DNA of 48,327 bases, from assembly GCA_035511515.1 (NCBI GenBank), contig DATKFG010000111.1:1-48327 (forward strand), written 5' to 3'. This document shows, in pieces, positions 25,362-34,071 of this stretch. Source of the DNA: VBCK01 sp035511515 (GTDB lineage Bacteria; Pseudomonadota; Gammaproteobacteria; Burkholderiales; Burkholderiaceae_F). Every line of letters begins with the position of its first letter. Positions within the stretch are counted from its first letter, which is position 1. A program made the position numbers and the translations under genes. A model generated the notes under the pieces. That model was not told where the DNA came from. It did not search any database and worked only from the letters and a program-made list of their open reading frames with translations.

Positions 25362-25612
25362 CGCCTTGTTCCCTACTCCAATTTGGCCCCGGCGTGATTG
25401 CGTTCTTCGCGGTGATTTGCGGCCGGATGCCACGCGTTAGATCGAACCAATTTACGCGTTCGCAGCTCAATCCGTCGGTGACTTTCGTCATCGATTTTTC
25501 AAGGTTCTTTCAGGCCCACGAAAGGACTGCGCAGGTCCGGCTCGGACAGAATGGGCGCCGTCGGGCCGTTTGAGCACCCGCGATCCGTCTCCAGGGCAAG
25601 AGCAGCCAGCGA
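25362..25612. promoter_or_regulatory. Divergent intergenic region between the two arms
   Basis: A 251-bp region separating the minus-strand fecR-like operon from the plus-strand caspase/OmpA operon, so it must hold both promoters. It contains the second copy of the dyad motif at 25504-25524. I could not place -35/-10 elements with confidence. Confidence 0.6.
25504..25524. promoter_or_regulatory. Dyad motif between the divergent operons (copy 2)
   Basis: TTCTTTCAGG, four bases CCCA, then CGAAAGG, identical to copy 1 outside the four-base spacer. It lies 88 bases before the caspase/OmpA start on the plus strand and about 142 bases before the fecR-like start on the minus strand, so either operon could be its target. 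Confidence 0.5.
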
Positions 25613-27922
25613 ATGATTGTGCGAACAACTGACCGGTGGCAGGCGCGCTTGATCGGCGGGCTCGCGCTTTGCGTGCTGGGCGCCTTGGGCCCCGTCGCCG
25701 CCACGGTGGCGGCCGAGCGCGGAGTCGCACTCGTGATCGGCAATGCGCGGTATCCGGAGGCGCCTCTGAACAATCCGGAGAACGATGCCCGCCTGATCGC
25801 CAGTACGTTGAGGCGCCTCGGCTTCGAAGTCACCGAGCGTGAAAACCTCGGCATCATGGAATTCCGACGCGTCCTGCGCGACTACGTGCGGCGCCTGCAG
25901 GATGAGGATGGGGCAGCCCTGTTCTACTACGCCGGTCACGCGGTCCAGATCGCTGGCCGCAACTACCTGCTGCCGGTGGACATCAATCTGCGCGACGAGG
26001 ACGAAGTTCGCGACGACGCGGTCGAGATCGACGAACAGCTCGTCAGGCGAATCGAACATGCCAGGGCCCGCGTCCGCATCGTCATCCTGGATGCCTGCCG
26101 CGACGACCCCTATGCCTCGAGCCGCGCGCGCCGCGGATTGATTCGAGCAGGAGGCCTCGCCGAGATGTCGGCGTCGGGAGCTCTGATCGCCTACTCATCC
26201 GCGCCGGGCCAGGCATCGCAAGACGGACCACCCGATAGCGACAGCATCTACACGCGCAGCCTGGCGAAGGAGATGCTCGCCGAGGACGTCCAAGTCGAGA
26301 AAATGTTCAAGAACGTCCTGGTCGATGTGCTGCGCGAAACGAACGAGCAACAGGTACCCTGGGTCAACAGTTCGCTGACGGTCGATTTCAGCTTCAATCC
26401 GACCCCTCGCGCCGTCGCCGACACCTCGTCCGTGCGGGGCGAGGCGCGCCAGGCGCAGCAGGGAGCGCAGGCGCTGTTCGCGGGCTTGCCGGTCCTGGCC
26501 GCCGCGCGGCCGGACGCCCTGCCGACAGCGTCGCAAGCGATGCTTGCAATGGACCATTGTGCCGAATTGGCTCGGCGTCTGCGAATCGGTGACTCGATAT
26601 CCGCCCCGGATGCGGCTTACCTGCAGCGAAACTGTCTTCCCGCCGCGCTTCGGCAGGCCGCGCAGAACCCGCCGATGCGGGATTCAGCAACGCCGGTTGA
26701 CGGCCCTTCGCCCGCGCCGGCGAGCCGCGACGAGCCGGCGCCGTCGGCAGCGCCCAAGGAAACCGAGCCACCACAACCATTCGACGAAGCACTGAAAGCA
26801 GCCGTCACCAAGCTGCTCGAGCGAGCCGATCTTGACCTGGCGGTTGCTGCGGGTCAGGGAGCACCGTCTGCGTCGCTGGTGGTCGATCCCCTGATCGACG
26901 CGTCGACGGGTTTCCACACCGGCGCGACCAAGGCGGTCGAGCAGCGACTGGTGAGTGCGGTGCACGATCGACTTCCGCGTCTGCAGACGGTGGATTTCTC
27001 CCCCGAGAGCGTGGCGCGGCGACCGCTGGTCGTGATCGGTACGGTGACGCCACTTGATCGCGAAGGCCACACGACCGGCGCGCGTTTCGTCTATGCGATC
27101 CGCCTGGCGCTGCTGGATCTTCAGCGCGGCATCGTGGTATCGGCCGCTTCGGCGCGTTCGCGGCTGGGGGGTGTGGACGCGACACCGACGCGTTTCTATG
27201 GCGACATGCCGGCCTGGGCGCCCGATGGGTCGATCGAGGCGTACACGCGCGCATGCAACGATGCGATTGCGGGCGCGCCGATCGATCCGGCTTACCGGGA
27301 CGGTCTCGCCGTCTCCGCCCTCGTGAGCGCGGCGATCGAAGCGTATGAGACTGGACGCCTGCGCGAGGCGCTCACGGGCTTCACGAAGGCGCGACGGCAA
27401 GGCGGCGATCCGCAACTTCGCATCGAAAGCGGCCTGTATCTGGCCGCGGCGCGCCTGGACCGCGTGAGCGATGCGCAGCAGGCGTTCGCCCGCATCGTGG
27501 ACCTCGGCCTGGCCCGAGGCCGCCTGGGGGTGCGGTTCCACTTCCGTCCCGGCGCCACGCAGTTCCTCGACGATGCGCAGGCAAGGCCAGCGTATGAATT
27601 GTGGCTCGCCCTGGTCGCGCAGCGCGCGCAGATCCACCGCGGCTGCCTGCAGATCGCAGGCCATACCAGTCGCAAGGGTGACGAGTCGGCGAGCGGGAGG
27701 CTGTCGCTGCTGCGGGCACAGACGGTCAAGGACCGGATCGACGCGATCGATCCGGAGATCGCATCGCGAACGCTCGCCGTCGGCAAGGGCTTTCACGAGA
27801 ACCTGTCCGGACTGGGTACCGAGGATGGCCGTGACGCGATCGACCAGCGCGTCGAATTCAAGGTGCTCGACTGCCACCGCACCTCGCCAGCCACTCCGAT
27901 CCGCAGCCTGGTCCAAAGATGA
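25613..27922 (+). CDS. Secreted caspase/OmpA fusion protein
   Basis: 769 residues. A signal peptide (about 1-34) precedes a caspase p20-type domain (about 36-260): GVALVIGNARYPEAPLNNPENDARLIASTLRRLGFEV, catalytic His109 in FYYAGHAVQIAGRNYLLPVD, catalytic Cys162 in VILDACRDDPY and AYSSAPGQASQDG. A Pro/Ala linker (about 350-395) leads to a FlgO/CsgG-like segment (about 410-530; SLVVDPLIDASTGFHTGATKAVEQRL). An OmpA-like C-terminal domain (about 640-755) has VRFHFRPGATQFLDDAQ, IAGHTSRKGDESASGRLSLLRAQTV and DQRVEFKV. This suggests a protease anchored to the cell wall. It is coupled by ATGA to the DUF4384 lipoprotein gene. Confidence 0.88.
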   Translation: MIVRTTDRWQARLIGGLALCVLGALGPVAATVAAERGVALVIGNARYPEAPLNNPENDARLIASTLRRLGFEVTERENLGIMEFRRVLRDYVRRLQDEDGAALFYYAGHAVQIAGRNYLLPVDINLRDEDEVRDDAVEIDEQLVRRIEHARARVRIVILDACRDDPYASSRARRGLIRAGGLAEMSASGALIAYSSAPGQASQDGPPDSDSIYTRSLAKEMLAEDVQVEKMFKNVLVDVLRETNEQQVPWVNSSLTVDFSFNPTPRAVADTSSVRGEARQAQQGAQALFAGLPVLAAARPDALPTASQAMLAMDHCAELARRLRIGDSISAPDAAYLQRNCLPAALRQAAQNPPMRDSATPVDGPSPAPASRDEPAPSAAPKETEPPQPFDEALKAAVTKLLERADLDLAVAAGQGAPSASLVVDPLIDASTGFHTGATKAVEQRLVSAVHDRLPRLQTVDFSPESVARRPLVVIGTVTPLDREGHTTGARFVYAIRLALLDLQRGIVVSAASARSRLGGVDATPTRFYGDMPAWAPDGSIEAYTRACNDAIAGAPIDPAYRDGLAVSALVSAAIEAYETGRLREALTGFTKARRQGGDPQLRIESGLYLAAARLDRVSDAQQAFARIVDLGLARGRLGVRFHFRPGATQFLDDAQARPAYELWLALVAQRAQIHRGCLQIAGHTSRKGDESASGRLSLLRAQTVKDRIDAIDPEIASRTLAVGKGFHENLSGLGTEDGRDAIDQRVEFKVLDCHRTSPATPIRSLVQR

Positions 27923-29370
27923 CCACATCGGCCTCGTTGCGCCCGCGACCGACAGACTCCGTTGCGCCGCTCGTCGCGCTCGGCGTTGCGCTGCTCGCGC
28001 TGCTCGCCGGCTGCGCCTCGCCCCGAGCCAGCCGAATGACCGAGCCGCGGCCGTACGCGGTTCCGACCCGTGCGATCACCAGCTTCGCTTCGGAGCTGCG
28101 ATGCATGGACGGGCTGCTGCTGGACTACGGCATCCACGACGTACCGCTCGCGGTCGAACCGGTCGCCGACCCGACGCACCGCCTCGGCACCGGGTCGGCG
28201 GACCTTCTGACCCTTGCAGTCTCGGATATGACGCGCAGCAGCCGCGCGATCCGCCTCGTTGCGCCGGGTGCGAACGACGCATCGCGATCCGGCAATTCGC
28301 TGCGCGGCGCCCTCAGCCTCGCCGACGACGGCAGCTCGAGCACGACCCTCAGCCTCGACGCGTCCCTGCTCGGATCGGACGCGAACATCGTTGCCGGGTC
28401 GGCCGCGCGCCATTCCGCGACACTGGCGCGCAAAGGCGGCGACTACACCGGCAACGCCGAGATCCGCCAGTTCGGCATCGCGTTCGAGCTGGCCTCGGCG
28501 CCTTCCGAGGCACTGCAACAGACGTCGCGCGCGCTCGCAGAACTCGCCGCGATCGAGCAGGTCGGACGGCTGGCGCACGTTCCGTACTGGAGCTGCCTCG
28601 GGGCACCGCCGACCCAGGAAGCGGTCGCCGCCGAGATCAAGGACTGGTACGACGCGCTCGCCGCGCATCCGGCCGAGATGATCCGCTACGTCCAGGAGCA
28701 GCTGCGCACGCGCAACGTCTACGCCGGCCCCGTGGACGGCGCCGTCAATTTGCAACTGAAGGACGCACTGGCGCAATACCGAGAAGCGCTCGGCCTCACG
28801 CGCGAGGCGAAGGTCACGCTCGACTTCTTCAACGCGTACCTGAGCGCGGATCATCGTCGCGTGGCGACGCGGGTTGCGGCCGCCGCGCCTGCCCCGGTTG
28901 ATCCCCCGCCTGCCGCGGCGCTGACGCCGCCCACGCCGGCCCCATCGCTCGCGCTGCGGCTCACGACCGAGGACGACGCCCGCCGCTTGCGGCGCGGAGA
29001 CACGGTGCGGCTGCTGGTGCGACCGAGCCGCGACGCGTACGTCTACTGCTTCCTGCTTGACGAGGACCGCCATGTGGTCCGCTTCTTCCCGAACCACTTT
29101 CAGCGCGAGGCGCGGGTAGGGACGGCAAGTGGCCTCAAATTGCCCGGCACGATGCCGTTCGAGATCGCGCTCAACTCGCGGGGAGTTTCAGAGACCGTCG
29201 CCTGCTTCGCAACCGAGCGCGACGTGCTGGCGCGCTTGCCGGCGGCGCCGGGGGCGGACAGCTTCGCGCCGCAGCCGTTCGCTGCCTTGAGTGAGGTCCG
29301 CAGTGCGCTGCAGGATGCGACCGACGGGGTGTTTGCCCACGCCTCGCTGGAGCTGACGCCCGGAGACTAG
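27919..29370 (+). CDS. DUF4384 lipoprotein
   Basis: 483 residues. The N-terminal hydrophobic stretch ends in a lipobox, LLAGC, with lipidated Cys32. The middle (about 45-310) is a soluble domain with a peptidoglycan-binding-like segment (YVQEQLRTRNVYAGPVDGAVNLQLKDALAQYREALGL). After a Pro-rich linker, a DUF4384 domain (about 345-460) reads LRRGDTVRLLVRPSRDAYVYCFLLDEDRHVVRFFPNHF. DUF4384 domains often accompany caspase-like proteins and envelope sensors. It overlaps the caspase/OmpA stop as ATGA and is followed, 101 bases later, by the T3SS locus. Confidence 0.82.
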   Translation: MTTSASLRPRPTDSVAPLVALGVALLALLAGCASPRASRMTEPRPYAVPTRAITSFASELRCMDGLLLDYGIHDVPLAVEPVADPTHRLGTGSADLLTLAVSDMTRSSRAIRLVAPGANDASRSGNSLRGALSLADDGSSSTTLSLDASLLGSDANIVAGSAARHSATLARKGGDYTGNAEIRQFGIAFELASAPSEALQQTSRALAELAAIEQVGRLAHVPYWSCLGAPPTQEAVAAEIKDWYDALAAHPAEMIRYVQEQLRTRNVYAGPVDGAVNLQLKDALAQYREALGLTREAKVTLDFFNAYLSADHRRVATRVAAAAPAPVDPPPAAALTPPTPAPSLALRLTTEDDARRLRRGDTVRLLVRPSRDAYVYCFLLDEDRHVVRFFPNHFQREARVGTASGLKLPGTMPFEIALNSRGVSETVACFATERDVLARLPAAPGADSFAPQPFAALSEVRSALQDATDGVFAHASLELTPGD

Positions 29371-29381
29371 GGGCAGATGTT

Positions 29382-29406
29382 TTCGTTCCACTCGGGGCCT
29401 TTTCTG
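29382..29406 (+). promoter_or_regulatory. Imperfect PIP-box-like motif
   Basis: TTCGT, 15 bases, then TTCTG, compared with the PIP consensus TTCGB-N15-TTCGB used by HrpX/HrpB-type AraC activators. The second half-site has one mismatch. Its position, upstream of the first T3SS gene, is right, but no HrpX/HrpB gene is in the window and a chance match is possible. Confidence 0.25.
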
Positions 29407-29430
29407 AAACTTGAACCGATCCGGGCGGCC

Positions 29431-29469
29431 GGGCAACTGATTGGGAGTGCTCCCAACTCGGAGTTGCCC
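29431..29469 (+). promoter_or_regulatory. Nested hairpin masking the transglycosylase ribosome-binding site
   Basis: Outer arms GGGCAACT (29431-29438) and AGTTGCCC (29462-29469) pair perfectly. Inside them, TTGGGAG (29441-29447) and CTCCCAA (29450-29456) form a second perfect 7-bp stem. The structure ends 2 bases before the ATG at 29472. The only Shine-Dalgarno candidate, GGAG at 29460-29463, lies at the foot of the right arm. No T-tract follows. It is likely a translational control element such as a thermometer or protein-binding leader. Confidence 0.55.
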
Positions 29470-29471
29470 TG

Positions 29472-30263
29472 ATGGCCCCCTCCCATCGACAACGCGCGGC
29501 CTGCCACCGCCTGCTCGTCGCCGCTGCAGCGCTCGTCGCCGTCGCGACACTCGAGGTTCGAGCCGAGGTCTGCAGCGGCGCGCTGCCCGACTCTGGCGCC
29601 ATTGCGTCGGTCCAGGCCGGCAGGTTCGCGCTGATCGAGAGCGGCTGCGAGCTGGCCCCGAGCGCGGCTCCCCGCGCCGCGGCGCAGCTGCTGCTGTACG
29701 AGCGCGGATCGGCGACGATCACGATGAGCGCGCCGCCCGGCGCGCCGGTCCGGGCGGCGCCGGCCCCGCGCCCCGCGCCTGTGGCCGCACCCGATGATCG
29801 CGACGTCGAGCGGATCCTGTCGGTCGAGCCGGCCGTCGCCGCCGCCGCACGCATCTACGGCGTCGATCCGCTGTTGCTGCATGCGATCGCCCACGTGGAA
29901 TCGCGCCACCGTGCCGCGGCCGTGTCGGCGGCCGGCGCGCTCGGGCTGACCCAGGTGATGCCGGCCACCGCACGGCGCTTCGGCATCGATAACCCGGAGC
30001 GCTCGCTGCTCGATCCGGACACGAACCTGCGCGCCTGTGCCGCTTACCTGCGGGCGCTGCGCGGCCGGTACGGCGACGACCTGACGCGCGTGCTCGCGGC
30101 GTACAACGCCGGCGAAGAAGCGGTCGACCGCTATGGGGGCGTGCCGCCGTATCCTGAAACCCAGGCCTATGTGCACGACGTCCTGGCCGTCTACGGCCGT
30201 TTGACCGCGATGTTCGCGGTCTCGGACGACGGAGCGCTGGTCGCGCGCGGCGAACGGCAATGA
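29472..30263 (+). CDS. T3SS-associated lytic transglycosylase
   Basis: 263 residues. A signal peptide (about 1-31) and a variable region are followed by an SLT domain (about 118-245): LLLHAIAHVESRHRAAAVSAAGALGLTQVMP, with catalytic Glu143, then DPDTNLRACAAYLRALRGRYGDDLTRVLAAYNAGEEAVDRYGGVPPYPET. It cleaves peptidoglycan to open room for the injectisome, like IagB, HpaH or Hpa2. It is the first gene of the T3SS locus and its stop overlaps the sctV start as ATGA. A large hairpin lies over its translation start. Confidence 0.9.
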   Translation: MAPSHRQRAACHRLLVAAAALVAVATLEVRAEVCSGALPDSGAIASVQAGRFALIESGCELAPSAAPRAAAQLLLYERGSATITMSAPPGAPVRAAPAPRPAPVAAPDDRDVERILSVEPAVAAAARIYGVDPLLLHAIAHVESRHRAAAVSAAGALGLTQVMPATARRFGIDNPERSLLDPDTNLRACAAYLRALRGRYGDDLTRVLAAYNAGEEAVDRYGGVPPYPETQAYVHDVLAVYGRLTAMFAVSDDGALVARGERQ

Positions 30264-32194
30264 GACTGGCCGCTGCGCTGCCCGCGGATGCGCCGGACGC
30301 CGAGAGCGTATTCGCCCGCTACAGCGACCTGATCCTGGTCGCCGGGGTCGTCGCGATCGTTGCTCTGATGGTGCTGCCGCTGCCGCGATGGCTGATCGAC
30401 CTGCTGGTCGGCGCGAACATCTCGATCGGCCTGCTGCTTCTGCTGCTGGCGCTCTACGTCGGCTCGCCCCTGGATTTCTCCTCCTTCCCGAGCGTGCTGC
30501 TGATGACGACGCTGTTCCGGCTGTCGCTTTCGATCGCGACGACCCGGATGATCCTGCTGCAGGCGGACGCCGGCCACATCATCGCGACCTTCGGCAAGAT
30601 CGTTGCGGGCGGCAACCTGGTCGTCGGTCTGGTCGTCTTCCTCATCATCACCGTCGTGCAGTTCATCGTGATCGCGAAGGGCGCCGAGCGCGTCGCCGAA
30701 GTCGCCGCCCGCTTCTCGCTCGATGCGATGCCGGGCAAGCAACTGTCGATCGATTCGGACCTGCGCTCCGGCCTGATCGACAAGGACGAGGCGCGGCGGC
30801 GGCGGCGCTCGCTCGAGCTCGAGAGCAGGCTGAACGGGAGCCTCGACGGCGCGATGAAGTTCGTCAAGGGCGACGCGATCGCCGGCATCGTGATCATCCT
30901 GATCAACCTGCTGGGCGGCCTGGCGATCGGCGTCATGCAGCAAGGCCTCCCGATCGGGATCGCGATGGCGCGCTACTCGATCCTGACGATCGGCGAAGGC
31001 ATGGTCGCGCAGATCCCGGCACTGCTCGGCGCGATGGCCGCCGGGCTGATCGTAACGCGCACCACCGACGAGGAGCACGACCGCCACCTGGGCGACGCGA
31101 TTCGCAAGCAGGTCACCGCGAAGCCGCGCGTGCTGCTCGTCGCCGGCGGCATCTGCCTGCTGATGTCGGCGGTGCCCGGTTTCCCCAAGGCGGTCTTTGT
31201 GCTGCTCGGGCTGGTCGCGGCCGTCAGCGGCGTCCTGCTGACACCGGCGTGGCGCGAGCGCATCGCGCGCCTGCGGCACCCGGCCCTGCGCGGTCTGGTG
31301 CGGCATCTGGCGACGCCCGCGCCGGTCACCGCAACGCCGCCGCCGGCGCCTGCCGCGGTCGCGCTGCTGCTGCAGGTTCCGTCCGCGCTGCTGGCGGGCG
31401 CCGCGGCGCAGGCGACGGCCCAACAGCTGGCCGACCTGCTCGAAGAGATACAGCTCGACCTGGGTCTGGCGCTGCCGAAGATCCACCTGCACGGGCGGCG
31501 CGATGCCAACGAGTGGGAACTGCTCGCGTTCGAGGCGCCGATCGGCCGTGGCCGCCTCGAGCCGGAAGCCACCGCCGATGCGCTGGTCGGTCCTGTGCGG
31601 CAGGCGCTGCGCCGCAATGCGGGGCTCTTCGTCGGTATCCAGGAGACGATGAACCAGCTCAACCGCGCCACCGGCGACGTACCGGACGTCGTCAAGGAAG
31701 TGATGCGCACGGTGCCGCTGACCCGCATTGCCGAGGTGCTGCGTCGGCTCGTCGCCGAGTCGGTATCGATCCGCAACCTGCGCGACATCCTCGAGGCGCT
31801 GTCCGACTCCGGCACGAAGGAGCCCGCGATGCTCCTGGAGGGCGCCCGCGCCGCGCTGAGCCGGCAGATCTGCCATCGCGTGGCGCCGCAGGGGACGTTG
31901 CGCGCCGTGCTGCCGCGGCCCGAGCTTGCAGCCGAACTGCGCGCGATCCTTGCCCCCGGCGCCGGCTCACCGGTGGCTGGCGCCGAACAAAAGCTGCGGC
32001 GGATCGCCTCCACGCTGATCGCTTCGATCCGCGCCGGCCGCGCCGCCGCCGTCGTCACCGAGCCGGAGCTGCGCGTGGCCCTGCGCAGCCTGATCGAGGC
32101 CGAGTGCTTCGATACGCCGGTGCTTTCCTACCGCGAACTGGTCCCCACCCTCCAGCTCGTGCCCGTGGCAGAAGTGCTGGCCGAGGCCGCCTAG
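30260..32194 (+). CDS. sctV: T3SS export-gate protein SctV
   Basis: 644 residues. Eight or so transmembrane helices fill the first 315 residues, and a large cytoplasmic domain follows that forms the nonameric export gate ring. The FHIPEP-family signature lies at about 151-175 (RFSLDAMPGKQLSIDSDLRSGLID). The cytoplasmic part has LPKIHLHGRRDANEWELL, VGIQETMNQL, DVPDVVKEVMRTVPLTRIAEVLRRLVAESVSIRNLRDILEAL and LRSLIEAE. A Pro/Ala-rich linker at about 350-365 is typical. It overlaps the transglycosylase gene and abuts sctC. Confidence 0.96.
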   Translation: MRLAAALPADAPDAESVFARYSDLILVAGVVAIVALMVLPLPRWLIDLLVGANISIGLLLLLLALYVGSPLDFSSFPSVLLMTTLFRLSLSIATTRMILLQADAGHIIATFGKIVAGGNLVVGLVVFLIITVVQFIVIAKGAERVAEVAARFSLDAMPGKQLSIDSDLRSGLIDKDEARRRRRSLELESRLNGSLDGAMKFVKGDAIAGIVIILINLLGGLAIGVMQQGLPIGIAMARYSILTIGEGMVAQIPALLGAMAAGLIVTRTTDEEHDRHLGDAIRKQVTAKPRVLLVAGGICLLMSAVPGFPKAVFVLLGLVAAVSGVLLTPAWRERIARLRHPALRGLVRHLATPAPVTATPPPAPAAVALLLQVPSALLAGAAAQATAQQLADLLEEIQLDLGLALPKIHLHGRRDANEWELLAFEAPIGRGRLEPEATADALVGPVRQALRRNAGLFVGIQETMNQLNRATGDVPDVVKEVMRTVPLTRIAEVLRRLVAESVSIRNLRDILEALSDSGTKEPAMLLEGARAALSRQICHRVAPQGTLRAVLPRPELAAELRAILAPGAGSPVAGAEQKLRRIASTLIASIRAGRAAAVVTEPELRVALRSLIEAECFDTPVLSYRELVPTLQLVPVAEVLAEAA

Positions 32195-34069
32195 ATGGAC
32201 CGCACACGCTTGCGCCAACGCTTGCGCCTCGGCCCCCTCGCCGTGCTGCTCGCGGCCTCGATCACGAACGCCGGTCCGCTGCCCAACGGGGCGCGGGCCG
32301 TCTCGATCACCGCGCGCGAGCAGCCGATCGCGGCGTTCCTCCAGGACCTGTCGGCCGACGTCGAAGTACCGGTCGCGATCAGCCCGAAGGTCACCGGGAC
32401 CGTCAACGGCACGTTCTCGGGCTCCGCCGACAAGGTGCTGCACGACATTGCCCGCGTCTACAACCTGGTCGGCTACTTCGACGGCGCGGTCATGCACGTC
32501 GTGCCTGCGAGCGAGCTCGCGACCAGGACCTTCGCGGTGCCGCGCACGGTCGCCGAGCGCGCGCTGCGCGGCAGCTACGAGCTCGGACTGCCCGATGCGC
32601 GCGACACGGTCCACGCCACCGCCGACGGCGACCTGGTGGCGATCGGCACGCCGCGCTTCATCGAGCAGATCGAGGACCTGGTCCGCGCCGCGCAGACCGC
32701 GCAGGCGGCCGCCTCGGCGCCGCCGACGCCGGGGATGCTCGACTTCCAGGTGTTCTACCTGCGCTACGCGTGGGCCCAGGACACGACGGTGACGTTCGCG
32801 GGCCACCAGATCGTCGTGCCGGGCGTTGCGTCGATCCTTCGATCGCTGGTCGGCGGACACGCGGCCGGCACCGCGATCCAGGACATCGCGCTGCGGCCGT
32901 CCCGGCCGAAGCTGAAGGGCCAGGGCCTCGCCTCGCAGGGCGTCTCGGCCGCTGCCGACGCCGCGCACCCGCGCAACGGCGTCGACACGCTGGTGACGGC
33001 GCTCAACACCGTGGCACAGGCGGGCGCACCACCGCCCGCCCCCGACAGCGGGCCTGCGCCGATGGCGTTCGATCCGCGCCAGGTGTCGATCGAGGCCGAG
33101 CCGCGCCTGAACGCGGTGATCGTGCGCGACGCCCCCGATCGATTGGCGCGCTATGGCCAGCTGATCGCCGCGCTCGACGTCGAGCCGCAGACGCTCGAGA
33201 TCGAGGCGACGATCATCGACGTCAGTACCGACCGACTGCGGGAACTCGGAATCAACTGGAACTGGAGCAACGCGCGGCAGGACATCGGCTTCAGCGGCAC
33301 GGTGCCCACGACAGGGCCGGGCGCCGTCGCCTCGGCCGTGCTCGGCTCGCTCGGGCAGTTCGTCGCGAGTATCCGGGCGCTCCAGAGCGAGGGCGCGGCG
33401 CGCGTCGTTTCGAGCCCGCAGGTCGTCACGCTGTCGAACGTCGAGGCCGTCTTCGACGACACCTCGACGTTCTACGTGCGCGTCGCCGGCTCCTACGAGG
33501 TCGATCTATTCGACGTCACGGTCGGCACTTCGCTGCGCGTGACGCCGCACGTGTTCCGCGATCACGACGACACGCGCATCAAGCTGATGGTTCAGGTCGA
33601 GGACGGCTCGCTCACCGGACAGACGGTCGACCAGATCCCGGTTGTCACGCGCTCGACGATCGATACGCAGGCGCTGATCAACGAGGGCGAAAGCCTGCTG
33701 ATCGGCGGCATGGTCCGCGAGTCGACCTCGTCCAATGTCGACAAGGTCCCCGGCCTCGGCGACGTCCCCATCGTCGGCAACCTGTTCAAGAGCCGCACCA
33801 GCGACGACGGACGCGTCGAGCGCATGTTCCTGATCACGCCGCGCCTGGCCGCGGCGAGGCCGGGCGCGACCGGCACCAGCCTCGTGGCCAGCGCGGCCGC
33901 CCCGGCCAAGCGGGCATCCGTCGTGCTGGATCTGGACGCGCTGCCGGTGGCGCCGGCCAACGCCGCACCAGCCGCGGTGCCCGCGCGACCCGAAAACGAC
34001 GACTTCATCGCACCGGCGCCGCAGCCCGGGGGGTCGCCGCCCTCGAATTCCCCGCCGAGGAGGAACTGA
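32195..34069 (+). CDS. sctC: T3SS outer-membrane secretin SctC
   Basis: 624 residues. A signal peptide (about 1-27) precedes periplasmic N0/N1-type domains (about 35-165: ITAREQPIAAFLQDLSADVEVPVAISPKV). A further ring-building domain and a Gly/Pro-rich insert follow, then the secretin domain (about 320-560) with VEPQTLEIEATIIDVS, ARVVSSPQVVTLSNVEAVFDD, INEGESLLIGGMV and KVPGLGDVPIVGNLFKS. The Pro/Ala-rich tail may recruit a pilotin, though no pilotin gene is seen. Secretins are absent from flagella, so this gene marks the locus as an injectisome. It follows sctV with no gap. Confidence 0.96.
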   Translation: MDRTRLRQRLRLGPLAVLLAASITNAGPLPNGARAVSITAREQPIAAFLQDLSADVEVPVAISPKVTGTVNGTFSGSADKVLHDIARVYNLVGYFDGAVMHVVPASELATRTFAVPRTVAERALRGSYELGLPDARDTVHATADGDLVAIGTPRFIEQIEDLVRAAQTAQAAASAPPTPGMLDFQVFYLRYAWAQDTTVTFAGHQIVVPGVASILRSLVGGHAAGTAIQDIALRPSRPKLKGQGLASQGVSAAADAAHPRNGVDTLVTALNTVAQAGAPPPAPDSGPAPMAFDPRQVSIEAEPRLNAVIVRDAPDRLARYGQLIAALDVEPQTLEIEATIIDVSTDRLRELGINWNWSNARQDIGFSGTVPTTGPGAVASAVLGSLGQFVASIRALQSEGAARVVSSPQVVTLSNVEAVFDDTSTFYVRVAGSYEVDLFDVTVGTSLRVTPHVFRDHDDTRIKLMVQVEDGSLTGQTVDQIPVVTRSTIDTQALINEGESLLIGGMVRESTSSNVDKVPGLGDVPIVGNLFKSRTSDDGRVERMFLITPRLAAARPGATGTSLVASAAAPAKRASVVLDLDALPVAPANAAPAAVPARPENDDFIAPAPQPGGSPPSNSPPRRN

Positions 34070-34071
34070 CC

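Noticed and set aside
30388..34071. A frame that would extend SctD by more than 1200 residues through sctV and sctC
   Set aside because: The upstream part is Arg/Pro-rich nonsense overlapping two certain genes; the real SctD starts at 34072 after AGGAGG.
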